Shown: positions 47,185-58,059, numbered from the stretch's first letter. The stretch: DNA of 64,000 nt from Notamacropus eugenii (GCF_028372415.1 NC_092875.1:147592856-147656855), one strand, 5' to 3'. Translations and numbers: made by a program. Notes: generated by a model not told the origin, from the sequence alone.

Positions 47185-47748
47185 CTAAAATGTAGGAATA
47201 AGTTAAATTTAGTTACTAAAGATTCAACAATGAAACTTGAAGAAGCTTAATATTCACCACTGCAATAAGAAAAAGGGCCCTGAGAAAGTTAACAGAAACC
47301 ACAAGTCTCATTACCATAAATTATTATATAAGTTTGAGAGCTACACATTAAAAAAAATGCAGAAATTAGGATTCCAATCTCATAACAAACTCATAATGTG
47401 GCTTATCCATTTTACCAAATATTACCCTATTAATTATTTAGTAATAACCCAAAAAGACCAATCCGATGACAATTCTTTTTATGATAAGCCCTAGACAGGG
47501 CTTCACCTAAACAGGTGAAGTAGAATCATAAACAAATCCATCTGTGTCTAGAAATGAAAGTCAGTATTTTAGCCAAGGTATCTTTTGTAGCAGTGGATAA
47601 ATTAAATATCTACACTGGTAGAGAAGAAAGTTAGAGAATATCAGATTTTAAGCACAGTCACTTATCTTAATACAGTAGAACACCTATTAAACTGAAAATT
47701 CCAGGAGAGCAGGATATATTTTATTTTTCTATCTCCACGACCTAGCAC

Positions 47749-47866
47749 GAGGGTCAACAAACTCACTGGCCAAATCTGGCTCGCTGCTAGCCAAGAAAGA
47801 TTTTAACCTTTTTAAACAATGTGGACAGATTTGGCCTACCTGCTGTATGTGACTGGCTGACCCTTG
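47749..47866 (+). mobile_element. MER5-like hAT MITE
   Basis: Terminal AGGGTCAACAAACTC...CTGGCTGACCCTTGG inverted repeats enclose CTGGCCAAATCTGGCTCGC and ACAGATTTGGCCTACC, the pattern of MER5/Charlie elements. About 118 bp, in intron 4. Confidence 0.65.
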
Positions 47867-48189
47867 GTGTAGCATAAAGTGTGACATGCAGCTCCCCTCA
47901 GGCTATGAAAGGTTTCACACTTTTAGACACTGGTAATATTGTATACCTTGAATAAGTAACAGTAAGTACTGAGTGTTGAATTAGGACCATGTAGAGGTAT
48001 ATCATTTTGCTCTTTTAAAAACAACCTGAGTTTTACTTTTAAATAGGGAGTAAGGAAACAGAACTGTGGAAAGAGCAAAGGTATAAAAGCATTCATAGAG
48101 AACATTTTCTGTGATATCCATTTTAAGTGGCTAAATTTCAAAGGGCATAATTTGTCCCATTCATCCAAATTCTTTTAACAATCAACTCT

Positions 48190-48268
48190 GCTATATATGT
48201 ATGTGTGTATGTGTACATGTATACACACAAACACATACATATATGTATACTTATATGTGTATGTAACA
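48190..48268 (+). repeat. Self-complementary TG/CA microsatellite
   Basis: TATGTATGTGTGTATGTG then TACACACAAACACATACATA forms an imperfect hairpin of about 20 bp per arm, followed by a second TATATGTGTATGTA unit. Lies about 90 bp from exon 4 in intron 4. Confidence 0.7.
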
Positions 48269-48351
48269 TGCTAACTTCATCATCTGCTTTCTAAGTGTAA
48301 TGACTCATATCTAATTTATAAAGTAGTGAGACTGTAAAATCCTTGGCTTAC

Positions 48352-48437
48352 CTCCATTGGCCAACAGGTTTTCTTGAACTTTATCTCTACTATCTTCAAG
48401 TACATCAGACATATATTGGGCCACTTTCTTAACAACT
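48352..48437 (-). CDS. ATP6V1C1: ATP6V1C1 exon 4: residues 68-95
   Basis: The 86-nt exon starts with the A that completes Gly67, encodes [20 protein letters not shown] then QENLLANG, and ends with the G of Val96. The acceptor is CACCAAG and the donor GTAAGC. It lies in the N-terminal foot domain. The preceding intron on the transcript (48438-52202) carries an L1 5' half and an L1 3' insertion whose poly(A)-rich end is well away from either splice site. Confidence 0.97.
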
Positions 48438-48542
48438 CTTGGTGAGGAAAAAAACAAACAAACAAAAAAGGGTAATTATTTTAGAAAAATATGGTACAAA
48501 TGAATAAGACCTAAAATGATAAACTTGAATAAAGAAAATTCT

Positions 48543-49735
48543 AGAGCAGCAGAAGCCACAAAATGACAGAGTGAAAGAGATTTCCAGTCCAGGGCAGCCT
48601 GGAAGGCCAACAGGAAAAGTTCATCGCACTGGGCACGGAGTGGAGCATAGCGTAGCCTTGGCCGCAGTATGGCAGGGACAAAACTGGAGCAGGCCTCAGG
48701 GGGAGGAATCCCTGGCAGCAGCTGCGATTCCCAGATTCCTCAACTCACAAATGCCAAAGACAGCTTCAAAGGTCAGTGAGAAAGCTTTCACCTGGGTGAG
48801 AAGGGAATGATCTGGCCTTGGCCCCAGGCAGTGGCAGAAGCATCCATTTTTGGAGCTCTCAGGCTAAAGAACCTAGGAGAATCGAGCTGCTGATCTGGGT
48901 CTCAGTTCTGAGTGGTGGTCCTGGGGTGAGGAGGAACACTGGCTGGTGGAGCTGGTGGAGGCTCTGGAGAAGGAATTCTACTCGTAGATCCTGGGCAAAA
49001 AAGCTTGTGGTTGCTTCCAGACCAGAGCGCAGGCCAGGAGAGAAGGAAGTTCCTCTCCCTTGATTGTGCCACCTTGGAGGAATTGAGAACTTACAGGTCC
49101 CTAGAGTATACCCTCCACTTGACAAGGGACTCAAAAGTCAAGTAACTGCCTGGGAAAATGCCCAAAAAAGGAGGAAAAAAAAATAAGACTTTCTATAGAA
49201 GGTTACTTTCTTGGCGAACAGGTGTTTTCTTCCACCCTTTTGGATGAGGAAGAACAATGCATACCATTCATCAGAGGAAGACATAAAAGTCAAGGCTTCT
49301 GCATGCCAAACCTCCAAAATAAATATGCAATGGTCTCAGGCCATGGAAGAGCTCAAAAAGGATTTTGAAAATCAAATAAGAGAGGTGGAGGAAAAACTGG
49401 GAAGAGAAATGAGAGTGATGCAAGAAAATCAGGAAAAGTGAGTCAACAGTTTGCTAAAGGAGACCCCAAAAAATGCTGAAGAAAATAATACTTTTAAAAA
49501 TAGACTAACTCAAATGGCAAAAGAGGTCCAAAAAGCCAATGAGGAGAAGAATGCTTTAAAAAGCAGAACTAGACATGGAAAAGGAGGTTCAAAAGTTCAC
49601 TGAAGAAAATAGTTCTTTAAAAATTAGAATGGAGCAGATGGAAGCTAATGACTTTATGAGAAACCAAGAAATTACAAAACAAAACCAAAAGAATGAAAAA
49701 AACAGAAGACAATGTGAAATATCTCATTGGAAGAA
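48543..49735 (+). mobile_element. L1 5'UTR and ORF1, truncated at its 3' side
   Basis: GC-richer leader (48543-49157) with the CTAGAGCAGCAGAAGCCACA motif of marsupial L1 5' regions. An ORF1 relic follows from ATG at about 49159, beginning MPKKGGKKNKTFYRRLLSW. A coiled-coil stretch (MEELKKDFENQIREVEEKLG, with further heptads in other frames to about 49700) shows the L1 ORF1p trimerisation domain. Frameshifts and stops break it. The RRM-like and ORF2 parts are missing. It lies in intron 3 of ATP6V1C1, antisense to it. Confidence 0.75.
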
Positions 49736-49750
49736 TACATACAGATGAAC

Positions 49751-49766
49751 AATAAAGACCCATTAG
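49751..49766 (+). repeat. Target-site duplication, left copy (L1 insertion)
   Basis: AATAAAGACCCATTAG, exactly repeated at 50590-50605. Confidence 0.9.
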
Positions 49767-50589
49767 TGGAGCTGTGAGCGCATCCAACCATTCTGGAGAG
49801 CAATTTGGAACTATGCCCAAAGGGCTACAAAAATGTGCATACCCTTTGACCCAGCAATATCGCTACTAGGACTATATCCCCAAGAGATCATAAAAATGGG
49901 AAAGGGTCCCACATGTACAAAAATATTTATAGCAGCACTTTTTGTAGTTGCCAAAAACTGCAAGTCAAGGGGATGTCCATCAATTGGGGAATGGCTGAAT
50001 AAATTATGGTATATGAATGTAATGGAGTACTATTGTGCCATAAGAAATGATGAACAAGAAGACTTCAGAGAGGCCTGGAAGGACTTATATGACCTGATGC
50101 TGAGTGAAAGGAGCAGAACCAGGAGAACTTTATGCACAGCAACAACCACAGTGTGTGAGAGTTTTTTCTGGTAGACTTAGATTTTTGTAATAACACAAGA
50201 ACTTCTGAAAAAAAAAAAAAAAATCCCAATGGTGGACCTCAAGGCAAAATGCCTTCCACACTCAGAGAGAGAAATATGGAAGTCACTCACATAATGTAGC
50301 AGATCATGTTTGTGTATGTGTATCTGTTTGTGTATCATGTTCTGATTTGTTATACGGATTCTTTCATTTATCTTAGTCTGACTACATAGCATGACTATAG
50401 TGAAAATATACTCAATAGGAAAGTATATGTAGAATCTATACAGAATTGTATGCAGTCGTGGGGAGGGAGGGAGGTAGTGGGGGGTGGGTGGGGAGGGATA
50501 AAATCGCAATTGTATGGCAGTGATTGTTAAACATTAAAAAAATAAAAAATAAAAAAATAAATAAAAAAATAAAAAAATAAAAAAAAAAA
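49767..50589 (+). mobile_element. 5'-truncated L1 insertion with 16-bp target duplication
   Basis: An 823-bp insert contains the C-terminal end of L1 ORF2 (PFDPAISLLGLYPQEIIKMG, then IFIAALFVVAK and MEYYCAIRNDE), a 3'UTR with a G-rich run (50459-50497), and an A-rich (A)nT tail. It is bounded by identical AATAAAGACCCATTAG copies at 49751-49766 and 50590-50605. The ORF2 end is open from 49833 to 50174. The exact 16-bp duplication marks it as among the youngest insertions seen here. Confidence 0.9.
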
Positions 50590-50605
50590 AATAAAGACCC
50601 ATTAG
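50590..50605 (+). repeat. Target-site duplication, right copy (L1 insertion)
   Basis: Exact copy of 49751-49766 immediately after the A-rich tail. Confidence 0.9.
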
Positions 50606-50689
50606 CAATGGTGTCTGATATTAGCGGAAAAGTAAAGCAGAATGGAAGGTTAGTAGAAGAGTCATTTTTTGTAGAAAGAAAGGACACTA

Positions 50690-50900
50690 AACTGTTGGGC
50701 AGGAGAAACTTCTAATTCTGGCTCTATCTTTGATAAATTACCTAACCTCTTTGGATGGTAAACTCTATCAAAGGCATCTGAGACCAATCAACAATAATCA
50801 TAAAGTTGAAAAGAACTCTCAATATTCACATCTGTAAATAAAGGGACTGGATTAGGTGATCTGTAAGATTCCTTCCTACTCTAGGATTCTGTAACTCAAT
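50690..50900 (+). mobile_element. MIR-type SINE, two decayed pieces
   Basis: AACTTCTAATTCTGGCTCTA, AATTACCTAACCTCTTTGGA, then ACTGGATTAGGTGATCTGTAAG and CTAGGATTCTGTAACTC. Confidence 0.5.
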
Positions 50901-50909
50901 GAAACAGAC

Positions 50910-52195
50910 TGTAACATTCCACATATTAAATGATCACAAGACTGAATAAAGTACTTAACCATAAGAACTAAGATGGAGGAACTGACTCCAGACATGCACT
51001 GGATTAGCTTCAGTAAGATATAACAGATAAAAAAGTGAAGGAACTTTACTATATTTTAAAGGAATACAAGTTGTACAAAATAAATTTGCAGTTTCATGTT
51101 CAATAATCTTTTTTATCACACTATGTTATGGAAACACTTTATTCCATAAATTAAAAATAAATGACTTTTTTTAAGTTGAAGGATGAAGAATTATTAAATG
51201 ATTCATTAATTTAAGAAATACTTTATTAATCACTTAATAAATGTTAGTTGAAAGTGAGCTGAATTAAATTCAGGTCTAAGAAACTTTTTTTAGGTACTGT
51301 GGCACACAAAGTTATGTGAGGCATGGTACTTACTCTAGTGGGTCTTAAAATCTGGTAAAGGAATTAGTATCCCTCAGATCAAACAGCTATTTAGTGTTAG
51401 TACCAGAACTGAAAGTCAGACAGTGGAAAAAACAATGCTGTTTCCATTACTACCTGACCTGTTAGGTGATTTATTTTTTGCTCTTAAGAATCAGATTTGC
51501 TACTGAACTCATTAGTAGTCTTAGTTGCTAAGCAGACTTTTATAACTATAATTATAAAATATTTTGAAGCCTAGTGCCACAAAGGTGTATTTTCTGTAGA
51601 TGAAGAAGTCATAGCACTTGGGGACAGACACCTTCAATAGCTTTTCTCACCCAAAAAGGGATGATTACAAGGAAGTTAACAAAATGAACAGAACTACCCT
51701 TTCTCTTAGAAAAAAAAAATTGCTTGGGTGGTGCTTACAACTATGTTCAGGACCTGGGTATAAAGTTCTCATTCTGGATTTTTAAATGCTGCCTATTAAA
51801 CTAAAACCTCCAAGACCTTGCAAGAATAGCCAATCCTGAAAAAGTATGGGTCCCAAGGGATGATTAAGAAATCACAAAAGTTCTAGACAATGGTTCTACT
51901 AATTCATAAAAGGATAGGTGTATAAGGTTAACAGAGACTTCCATGTAATTCTCAGTTCACCTAACCCAAAGTAACATTAGAATTCTGAAGTCCAGAATGA
52001 AAAGAATTATATGTAAAAAAAAGCTTTCCTAAATTGTTCTTTGCTGTTGGCCTCACATTTTAATTTGTATATTAAAAAAATAAGCATTTTCAAAAATTAT
52101 CTAGATTAGCATTATCTGTTAAATTTAAATGACTAAAGCTTGTGAACAATGATTACAAAGGCTTATTTTACTCCATAATATGCAGATTAAAAAAC
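50910..52195. other. Intron 3 part, mostly without recognised elements
   Basis: AT-rich; a worn MIR-like trace at about 51360-51475 only. Confidence 0.4.
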
Positions 52196-52202
52196 TTGTT
52201 AC

Positions 52203-52270
52203 CCCTCCACAAATGAATCCAGTTTGGCCAATTCATCTGATAATCCAACTAAAACATCCAGTGTGCCAAC
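52203..52270 (-). CDS. ATP6V1C1: ATP6V1C1 exon 3: residues 45-66 plus part of Gly67
   Basis: The 68-nt exon encodes VGTLDVLVGLSDELAKLDSF followed by VE, then GG of a split glycine codon. The acceptor is CTTTTAG and the donor GTAACA, one of the weaker donors in the gene. It is part of the N-terminal foot-domain helix bundle. Human C1 has Ala where this copy has Ser (KLDAF), from memory. Confidence 0.96.
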
Positions 52271-52311
52271 CTAAAAGACAAAGATAAAAAGCGTATCATG
52301 AGTTTTATTCT

Positions 52312-52776
52312 ACTTCTATTAATCAATCAACAAACATTTATTAAGCACCTACTGTGTGGCAGGAACTGTGTTAAACACTGGGGATACCTTTGCAACACTG
52401 GCCTCATTGCTCTTGTTCCAACAAGACATTCCACCTTCTGGCTTTATGTACTTCATTGGCTGTCCCTCAAGAGTAGCTTTCCCTTCTCTGAATCCTCTGC
52501 TTCTTTGTTTCCTTCAAGTCCAAGCTAAAATCCTACCTTGTACAAAAAGGTTTTCTTAATGCTAGTGCTACCCCTCTTAGGTCAGTGACTTCCTTCTTCT
52601 GATTATCTCTGATTTATTCTGTATATATCTTTTTGGTACAGTCATTTGCATGTTGCCTCCCTCATTAGACTGTGAGGAGCTGCCTGAGAGCAAGGACTGT
52701 CTTTTGCCTCTCTCTGTATCCCCAGAGTTTAGCACAGTGCCTGGCACATTGTAGGTGTTAATAAATGCTAACTGAT
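52312..52776 (+). mobile_element. L2 pieces in opposite orientation, then L2 3' end
   Basis: 52312-52385 is a reversed L2 end (CAATCAACAAACATTTATTA). 52386-52776 is a plus-strand L2 end closing with TTTAGCACAGTGCCTGGCAC and TAATAAATGCTAACTGATG. The two ends meet in intron 2, within 50 bp of the exon 3 acceptor side. Confidence 0.75.
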
Positions 52777-52809
52777 GACTTTGTACATATCTGGTATACA
52801 TCTACATGT

Positions 52810-53180
52810 ATCCATGCAAATGTTGTCTCTCCATTAGAATGAGAGATCTTTGAGGGTAGTAACTGTTTTCACCTTTTTGTTGTTAAGTCCAGTGTTTAGC
52901 ACAGTGCCTGAACACTCATTCATATTATATGGATATTTCAATAATATATGGGTATTATAGAAAATGAAGCACTTGGCACTGTACACTAAGGAATATTAAA
53001 CCTTACTACCTATGCACTCCATCCCCCAGGGCCTTTTCCATCTGTCCTGCAGTTGACCCCTTATGAGTTGTCTCCTCAACTCCCTGACCCCTCAATTAAA
53101 ACGTAAGCTCCTTAACAGTAAAATGTGTTCTTTCTATTTGAATTCCCTGTACTTGGCCCAAAAATGAAATTTTAATAAAA
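52810..53180 (+). mobile_element. Further L2 3' tails
   Basis: Two decayed L2 ends in series: GTTTAGCACAGTGCCTGAAC at about 52892 and a CCTCAATTAAAACGTAAGCTCC tail ending near 53180. Just downstream on the plus strand is ATP6V1C1 exon 2. Confidence 0.55.
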
Positions 53181-53231
53181 GCTTTTAAATGCATGCATTC
53201 AGTTCATGTATGCATGCTTTCATTCATTTAC

Positions 53232-53399
53232 CTTTAAGTCAGGAATGTTGAACTTTGAATTAATAGAAAGATTATTACTTTTGGTTGTTGCTGCGTGTAA
53301 TTTCTCCCATGTTTGCTGGCATGTTTTCTCCCCAGGAGCTGATATAAGCCAGAACTCACTCATGCTTATCAAGGAATTTTTCCAAAAATAAGATTAATA
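53232..53399 (-). CDS. ATP6V1C1: ATP6V1C1 exon 2: start codon and residues 1-44
   Basis: First coding exon. The acceptor is a textbook pyrimidine tract ending in CAG at 53400-53402. 36 nt of 5'UTR follow (53364-53399), then the ATG at 53361-53363. An in-frame TAA at 53394-53396, eleven codons upstream, fixes this ATG as the start, and A at -3 gives a fair Kozak context. The peptide begins [20 protein letters not shown], the hallmark N-terminus of V-ATPase subunit C. It ends ...FNIPDLK before a GTAAAT donor, phase 0. This part belongs to the 'foot' domain formed by the N- and C-termini. As I recall the human protein, Thr2 is Ser here, with a few changes around residues 27-34. Confidence 0.97.
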
Positions 53400-53734
53400 C
53401 TGAAAGAGAAAAAGGACACAATGATATATAATTTATTTTTAAATTACATCAGTTTTTTAGTATAACAGTTTCACAGTATAAATATATATAAAATGTGAAT
53501 ACCTCTAAATAATAAATGTCGATTAAATTTATCCCCCAGGAAAAAGATTTTCTAAAGAATATAGATTGAGTATAAGATAAAACATCAAAAAAAACTTGAG
53601 GTCCCAAATTTATAAGATAACAAAACTTTCTATATGGACACAACACATAAAACTACATCAAAAAATTATTCATACAAATAACTATAGTCCACAAATTTGA
53701 AAAATCAATATCATAGACCAAGAGAGCTAAAGGG

Positions 53735-53885
53735 TCTCAAAAGTTAACTAGTTCAATAGCTTCATCCTATAGATAAGGAAACAAGCCCAGAGGTAAAATT
53801 TATCCAAGATCACTTATTTAGTTCTGGTAGCAGACAAAGAATTTCCTGGCTTTCAGTCCAAAGCACTTTCCACTAACACCCAGAT
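53735..53885 (-). mobile_element. MIR-type SINE, minus strand
   Basis: CTATAGATAAGGAAACAAGCCC, TTATCCAAGATCACTTATTT and CAAAGCACTTTCCACTAACAC. Confidence 0.55.
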
Positions 53886-54379
53886 GGAAACAGTAAGATA
53901 AATAGACTTCATTTTTTCCACTGGGAAAAAATTAAAATTAATCAACACATTTCATTGAACCCATGCATTAGCAACTAATATCCATATGCACCCTCATTAT
54001 GTTCATTGGTTCCAGAAAGACTTTAGGAAACATGTTTCTCCCATACAAGGGAGAGTCAGTTCCATAGGAAGAGAGGTAAGTGAAGCCAAACTAAAATTTC
54101 AGGCACAGAAAGTGTTAAATGGTAAAGGACACAATCTGGACAATGGAGAATGAGCAGTGGACCCTGGACCACCAAACTCATGGCAGCACTATCCCTGTGA
54201 GACTAGGTCAGGGAGGAATTACTGAGCTAGGCAATCTGCCTACCAATTTAAGGTGGGTTAAGGGACCTTATGGTAAGGTTTAGCTACGAAATCTTAACAA
54301 TGTTGTTAAATTATGTTTGGTACATCACTGGGTGTGGCAATGCTCCCACATGATTTTTCACATCCCATCAAGCTATTCA

Positions 54380-55070
54380 TAAGAATATCAGAGGTCTACC
54401 TAGTCCTGAAAACTGGGTACCCTGCCCTATCAAGACAATTTGACATTCAACCCTGTCATGTTCATATCTGGCCCCTTCCTACCTTTGTAGTCTTCTTAAA
54501 CCTTACTTCCTAACACGTTTTGAGATCCAGAGACATTAGCCTCCTTGCTATACATTTTCACTAACTGTCCTTTATGCCCAGAATTCTTCCCTCTTCATCT
54601 CTACCCCGACTCCCTTAGCTTCCTTTAAGTCCCAGTTAAAATGCTACCTTCTCCAGGAAGCCTTTTCCAATCTCTCTTAATGCTAGTGTCTTTCCCACCA
54701 ACTGAAGATACTTGTTTGGGGCAGACAAGTGGCACAGTGGATAGAGCACTGGGGGTTAGAGTCAGGAAGACTCATCCAGAGGAGTTCAAATTCATCCTCA
54801 GAGACTAACTAGCTGTATGACTCTGGCCAAATCACTTAACCCCATAGTTCTCAATTTCTTCTGTGAAATGAACTGGAGAAAGAAATAGCAAACCACTCCA
54901 GTATCTTTGCCAAGAAAAGAGCTGGACACAACTCAATATAACTGTTTGCATGTGGTCTCCTCATTAGATTGAGAGCAAATAGTGTTTTTGTCTTTTTTTA
55001 TAGCTCCAGCACTTATCACAGTCCCTGCAACAGAGTAGGCACTCAATAAATGCTTGCTGACTGGATTTTA
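54380..55070 (+). mobile_element. L2 3' end split by a WSINE
   Basis: L2 text runs to about 54717 (CTCCAGGAAGCCTTTTCCAA). It resumes at about 54945 (GTTTGCATGTGGTCTCCTCA) and ends GTAGGCACTCAATAAATGCTTGCTG. The gap is filled by a WSINE. Confidence 0.8.
54718..54945 (+). mobile_element. WSINE/WALLSI-type SINE nested in an L2
   Basis: GGGGCAGACAAGTGGCACAGTG, GAGCACTGG, GGAGTTCAAATTCATCCTCA and CAAACCACTCCAGTATCTTT. The tail is worn. Short TTGTTTG/CTGTTTG repeats border it. Confidence 0.85.
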
Positions 55071-55079
55071 ATTCTTCTA

Positions 55080-56240
55080 AGGGTTGGTTAAGGTGATTTT
55101 TTTCATTTTCTTTAAAAATAAGTAGTCTGAAAGACACAACATCCATGAGCAAAAAATCTACGAGAGTTTAAAAAAAATCAAGAGGAAGAATTTAACTACT
55201 TGTAAATGTAGGAAGTTAAAAGTGGCATTTACTCAGAGTAAGTCTCATTTTGCTCTGTCCTGGAATTCAATTCTACATGGCACATTTTAGAGAAAACATT
55301 AATAAACTGAAGGGCATCTCGGCAGCATCTGGGATGGGAGTTAATGCAATATGAAGACTAGTGAAAGGAACCAATGATCTCTGGGCTGGAAAAGATGATT
55401 TTGGGAGGGGCATATGGACTGCAGTGTAGAACAGGGATTAGACTTGCTCTGCTTGAACCCAGGAGATGAGGAAAAAAGGAATAAATTGCACACAGGGAGA
55501 CTTATACGTGATATAAGAAGAGGAGAATAACAGGCGCTAGACAGAAGTAGAATGGACTGCTTACAAAGGTAGTCGTTTCAAGACCACCAGACATCACTTT
55601 TTCAAAATGTTTTTAACTGTTGATTGTTTAACATAAATAATAAAAAATACAAATATTTCAACCTACAAAGAACATAAAACAGCACTACAAATGAAATTGT
55701 GAACTTGTTATGGATGGGGTTTTCTTCTAAGTATAAACTAAGTCTAATAACACCGTGACAAAATCGCCCTATCCAAATCCCCTTCTGAATTTTGGAGAGT
55801 TTCAAAGGAGGGCAGATCACTCTGTCGTCAGAAATGTCATAGCAGAATTGCTAGATGTGGAATGGAACAAATAACCTCTAATATACTTCCCTTACAGATC
55901 ACCATCTAGTTGGTACTATGATTTTTTAAAAATCTATGATTCTTAGATTCGTACAAGGACTAAAATGCTAAAAATGCAATGTCTCCCAAAATGGAAATTA
56001 TTTGTCCCAGTCAACTACTATAGGAAGTATCTCTGTCACATATTTTCTTTTGGAACTTTTGGAAAAGTTATTCTTTTCTTTCTTCTTTGTTTTTTTGGAG
56101 GGGGGGGGAGAAGAAAAGAAGAGGGGAGGTTAGTAAGTTTATGTAAGACGTAACTTAATCAGATTAAGTATATATTTTACTCCCTTAGGTAACTAGGAAA
56201 TTCAAAGAGATAAATGCTCCAGTTCTTCCCTTCTAAGACT
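55080..56240. other. Intron 1 part, nothing recognised
   Basis: No CpG-rich promoter-like stretch, exon or clear repeat. A G-run at about 56100-56109 is low-complexity. Confidence 0.5.
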
Positions 56241-56246
56241 ACCAGG

Positions 56247-56345
56247 GTTGGGGAACCTATGGCCTTGAGGTCACATATGGCCCTCTAGGTCCTTAAGTGC
56301 AGTCCTTTGACGGAATCCAAACTTTACAGGTTCCCCTCTCCTGGA
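56247..56345 (+). mobile_element. hAT-like remnant, same family as 9669-9847
   Basis: CAGGGTTGGGGAACCTATGGCC, CATATGGCCCTCTAGGTCCTTAAG and CTTTGACGGAATCCAAAC align base for base with the first 100 bp of the element at 9669. Confidence 0.6.
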
Positions 56346-56599
56346 CTATGCCTATGTATCTTCCAACCCAGTCAACCTGAGCTCTATTTTTTAAAGAAAT
56401 GAGAAGGGAAATTCTAAGAGGACTTTCTCCTCTTGCTTTAGCTGGGGAATCTTATTTAATAAATAAGATGATGTTGGATATTGCCCCACACCTTCTCAAT
56501 CTAAAGCCTGAACTTCCTTTCATCTTTTTCTTTTAGCTTACCCAGTGCTTCCTAACTCAAAAATACCAGTTAACAATTAGAAGTATTATATACTGCTTA

Positions 56600-57135
56600 T
56601 CTGTATACTTGCCTTAATCATCCTATGAAATTATAAGCTCCTTAGGGATAGGAGCTATCTCTTACTAATCTGTATATCAAATGAGATAATGTATGCAAGA
56701 TGCACTGCAAACTTTAAGACACTATAAATATCAGCTATTAATATTAATCTCCTGCCACATTTAGTTTAGTGTTTTATACACAGTAGATGTTCTGTTAATC
56801 GAGTTAACCTAGACCCTAGTTAAATCTAGGGTCCTCAAAGCTTGGCACCAAATAAACTGAAAGATCTTCAACCCATGATTTTCCAAGAAACAAGATTGTT
56901 CTTTTTCCTCAGACAGAGGAAAAAGTTCTTCCCCAGGAGAGCAAGATTCAAATCTTAGTGCTTATGAGAAGCCTGAATCATCACTTTTTAACTAGTTCAT
57001 TTTACTAATGAAGAAACTAGGGTTCAGAGAAGTTAGATGATTGGTCTGAGATCAAACAGCTAAAGTGTAAAAACCAAGACCAGAACCTGGGTTTCCAATC
57101 TCTTAAGTCTCATGCTCTACCCCTCATACCGTGTT
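56600..57135 (-). mobile_element. L2 tail and MIR-type fragments
   Basis: 56625-56680 is an L2-like tail (TTATAAGCTCCTTAGGGATA). 56685-56750 resembles the Ther/MIR tail CTGCAAACTTTAAGACACTATAAA. 56990-57135 is a reversed MIR (TTACTAATGAAGAAACTAGGG, GGTCTGAGATCAAACAGCTA). The remainder is unassigned. Confidence 0.45.
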
Positions 57136-57309
57136 TCTTCCAGAATCTCTCCCCTACAGTACCCTTGAAAGGGTAAACTTATTCTAAAACAAGTTATGGA
57201 CATGGTCATTTCCCTGGGCTTAAGAAAAGAATCTTCTTTTTAACTTGGAAACAGGTAGGAAGGCTAACTACAGTGCTCTCATTTTGTTTTTCCTGAAAAG
57301 GTTCTACTC

Positions 57310-57440
57310 CCTCAATTTCAATAGACATTAATGCTAATCACTTAAAATCTGCAGGGCACTGTGTACCAGGCTCTAGGGACACTACAACCACTAATCAACC
57401 ACAGCTCCTGCCCTCATGGAGGATGGGACAAATACAAATA
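57310..57440 (-). mobile_element. L2 3' end, minus strand
   Basis: CAGGGCACTGTGTACCAGGC, TCTAGGGACACTACAAC and CTCCTGCCCTCATGGAGGAT. Confidence 0.6.
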
Positions 57441-57629
57441 CCCGTAATAAAAAATGAAACAAATGGGAATATACATTTACAAAAGAATATCTGTATCATC
57501 GAATTACTAGAAAAAAATGTTCAAAAACCTTAATAATAAAAGAAATGCCTATTAAAACAGAAATATCAAGTATAAAACCAACCACACTAACAAAAGTAAA
57601 CAAAAATACAAAATTCAGTACTTAAGGAC

Positions 57630-57990
57630 TAAATTTCAAACAGATTCTTTCTGGAGAGCAACCTGGCAATTCAATGCAAGAATTCTAAAAATCATTCCCC
57701 AACAATCATATCTAAGTATGTGTCTTTAGAAATTATCAAAAAGAAAAATGATTACTTTTATACAGCATTATCTGAAATTGTGGAAAAATGAGAAACAACC
57801 TGTAAGTTCCTTTCTGATCTAGTAATCTGTGATTAAATGAAAAAAGCAGAATTAGAAGATGAGTATATATGCACATCAACCTTAATCATCTAACTGGAAA
57901 ATATATATACACAGAAACAAAGGAAGGATATAATAACTGATAAATTTATATATGTGTGGATGTACATGCATGTGTATGTATGTTAAAGGT
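57630..57990 (+). mobile_element. Possible decayed L1-like fragment
   Basis: CTTTCTGGAGAGCAACCTGGCA followed by a spaced AAAAATCATTCCCCAACAAT and GAAATTGTGGAAAAATGAGA resembles an L1 ORF2 end, but it is weak. The AT/TG-rich stretch 57895-57985 is low-complexity. Confidence 0.3.
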
Positions 57991-58059
57991 ATTTTTTAAA
58001 AGTTTAGCTATGACAAAAAATGTCTAATATTAATGTAGTGTTTTCATGTTTCCAAAAGG

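Larger units (their letters stand above)
19023..53399 (-). other. ATP6V1C1: ATP6V1C1 gene body (exon 2 to proximal poly(A) site)
   Basis: Subunit C1 of the vacuolar H+-ATPase joins the V1 ATPase sector to the peripheral stalks and membrane sector and leaves the complex on reversible disassembly. Twelve coding exons on the minus strand were joined by eye. Lengths are 132, 68, 86, 95, 92, 99, 69, 93, 94, 98, 127 and 96 nt. All introns are GT-AG, all split codons resolve, and the sum is 1149 nt (382 codons plus stop). Isoform C2 carries an extra internal insertion in some splice forms and is more diverged. The length and near-identity to human C1 as I remember it point to C1. Introns downstream of exon 2 are 961, 3765, 1167, 2554, 1893, 1879, 2663, 82, 7431, 1227 and 9045 bp. 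The noncoding first exon is outside the window. Confidence 0.97.

Noticed and set aside
48190..48268. CRISPR-like spaced repeats
   Set aside because: Degenerate dinucleotide repeat with no fixed repeat/spacer pattern, in a vertebrate genome.
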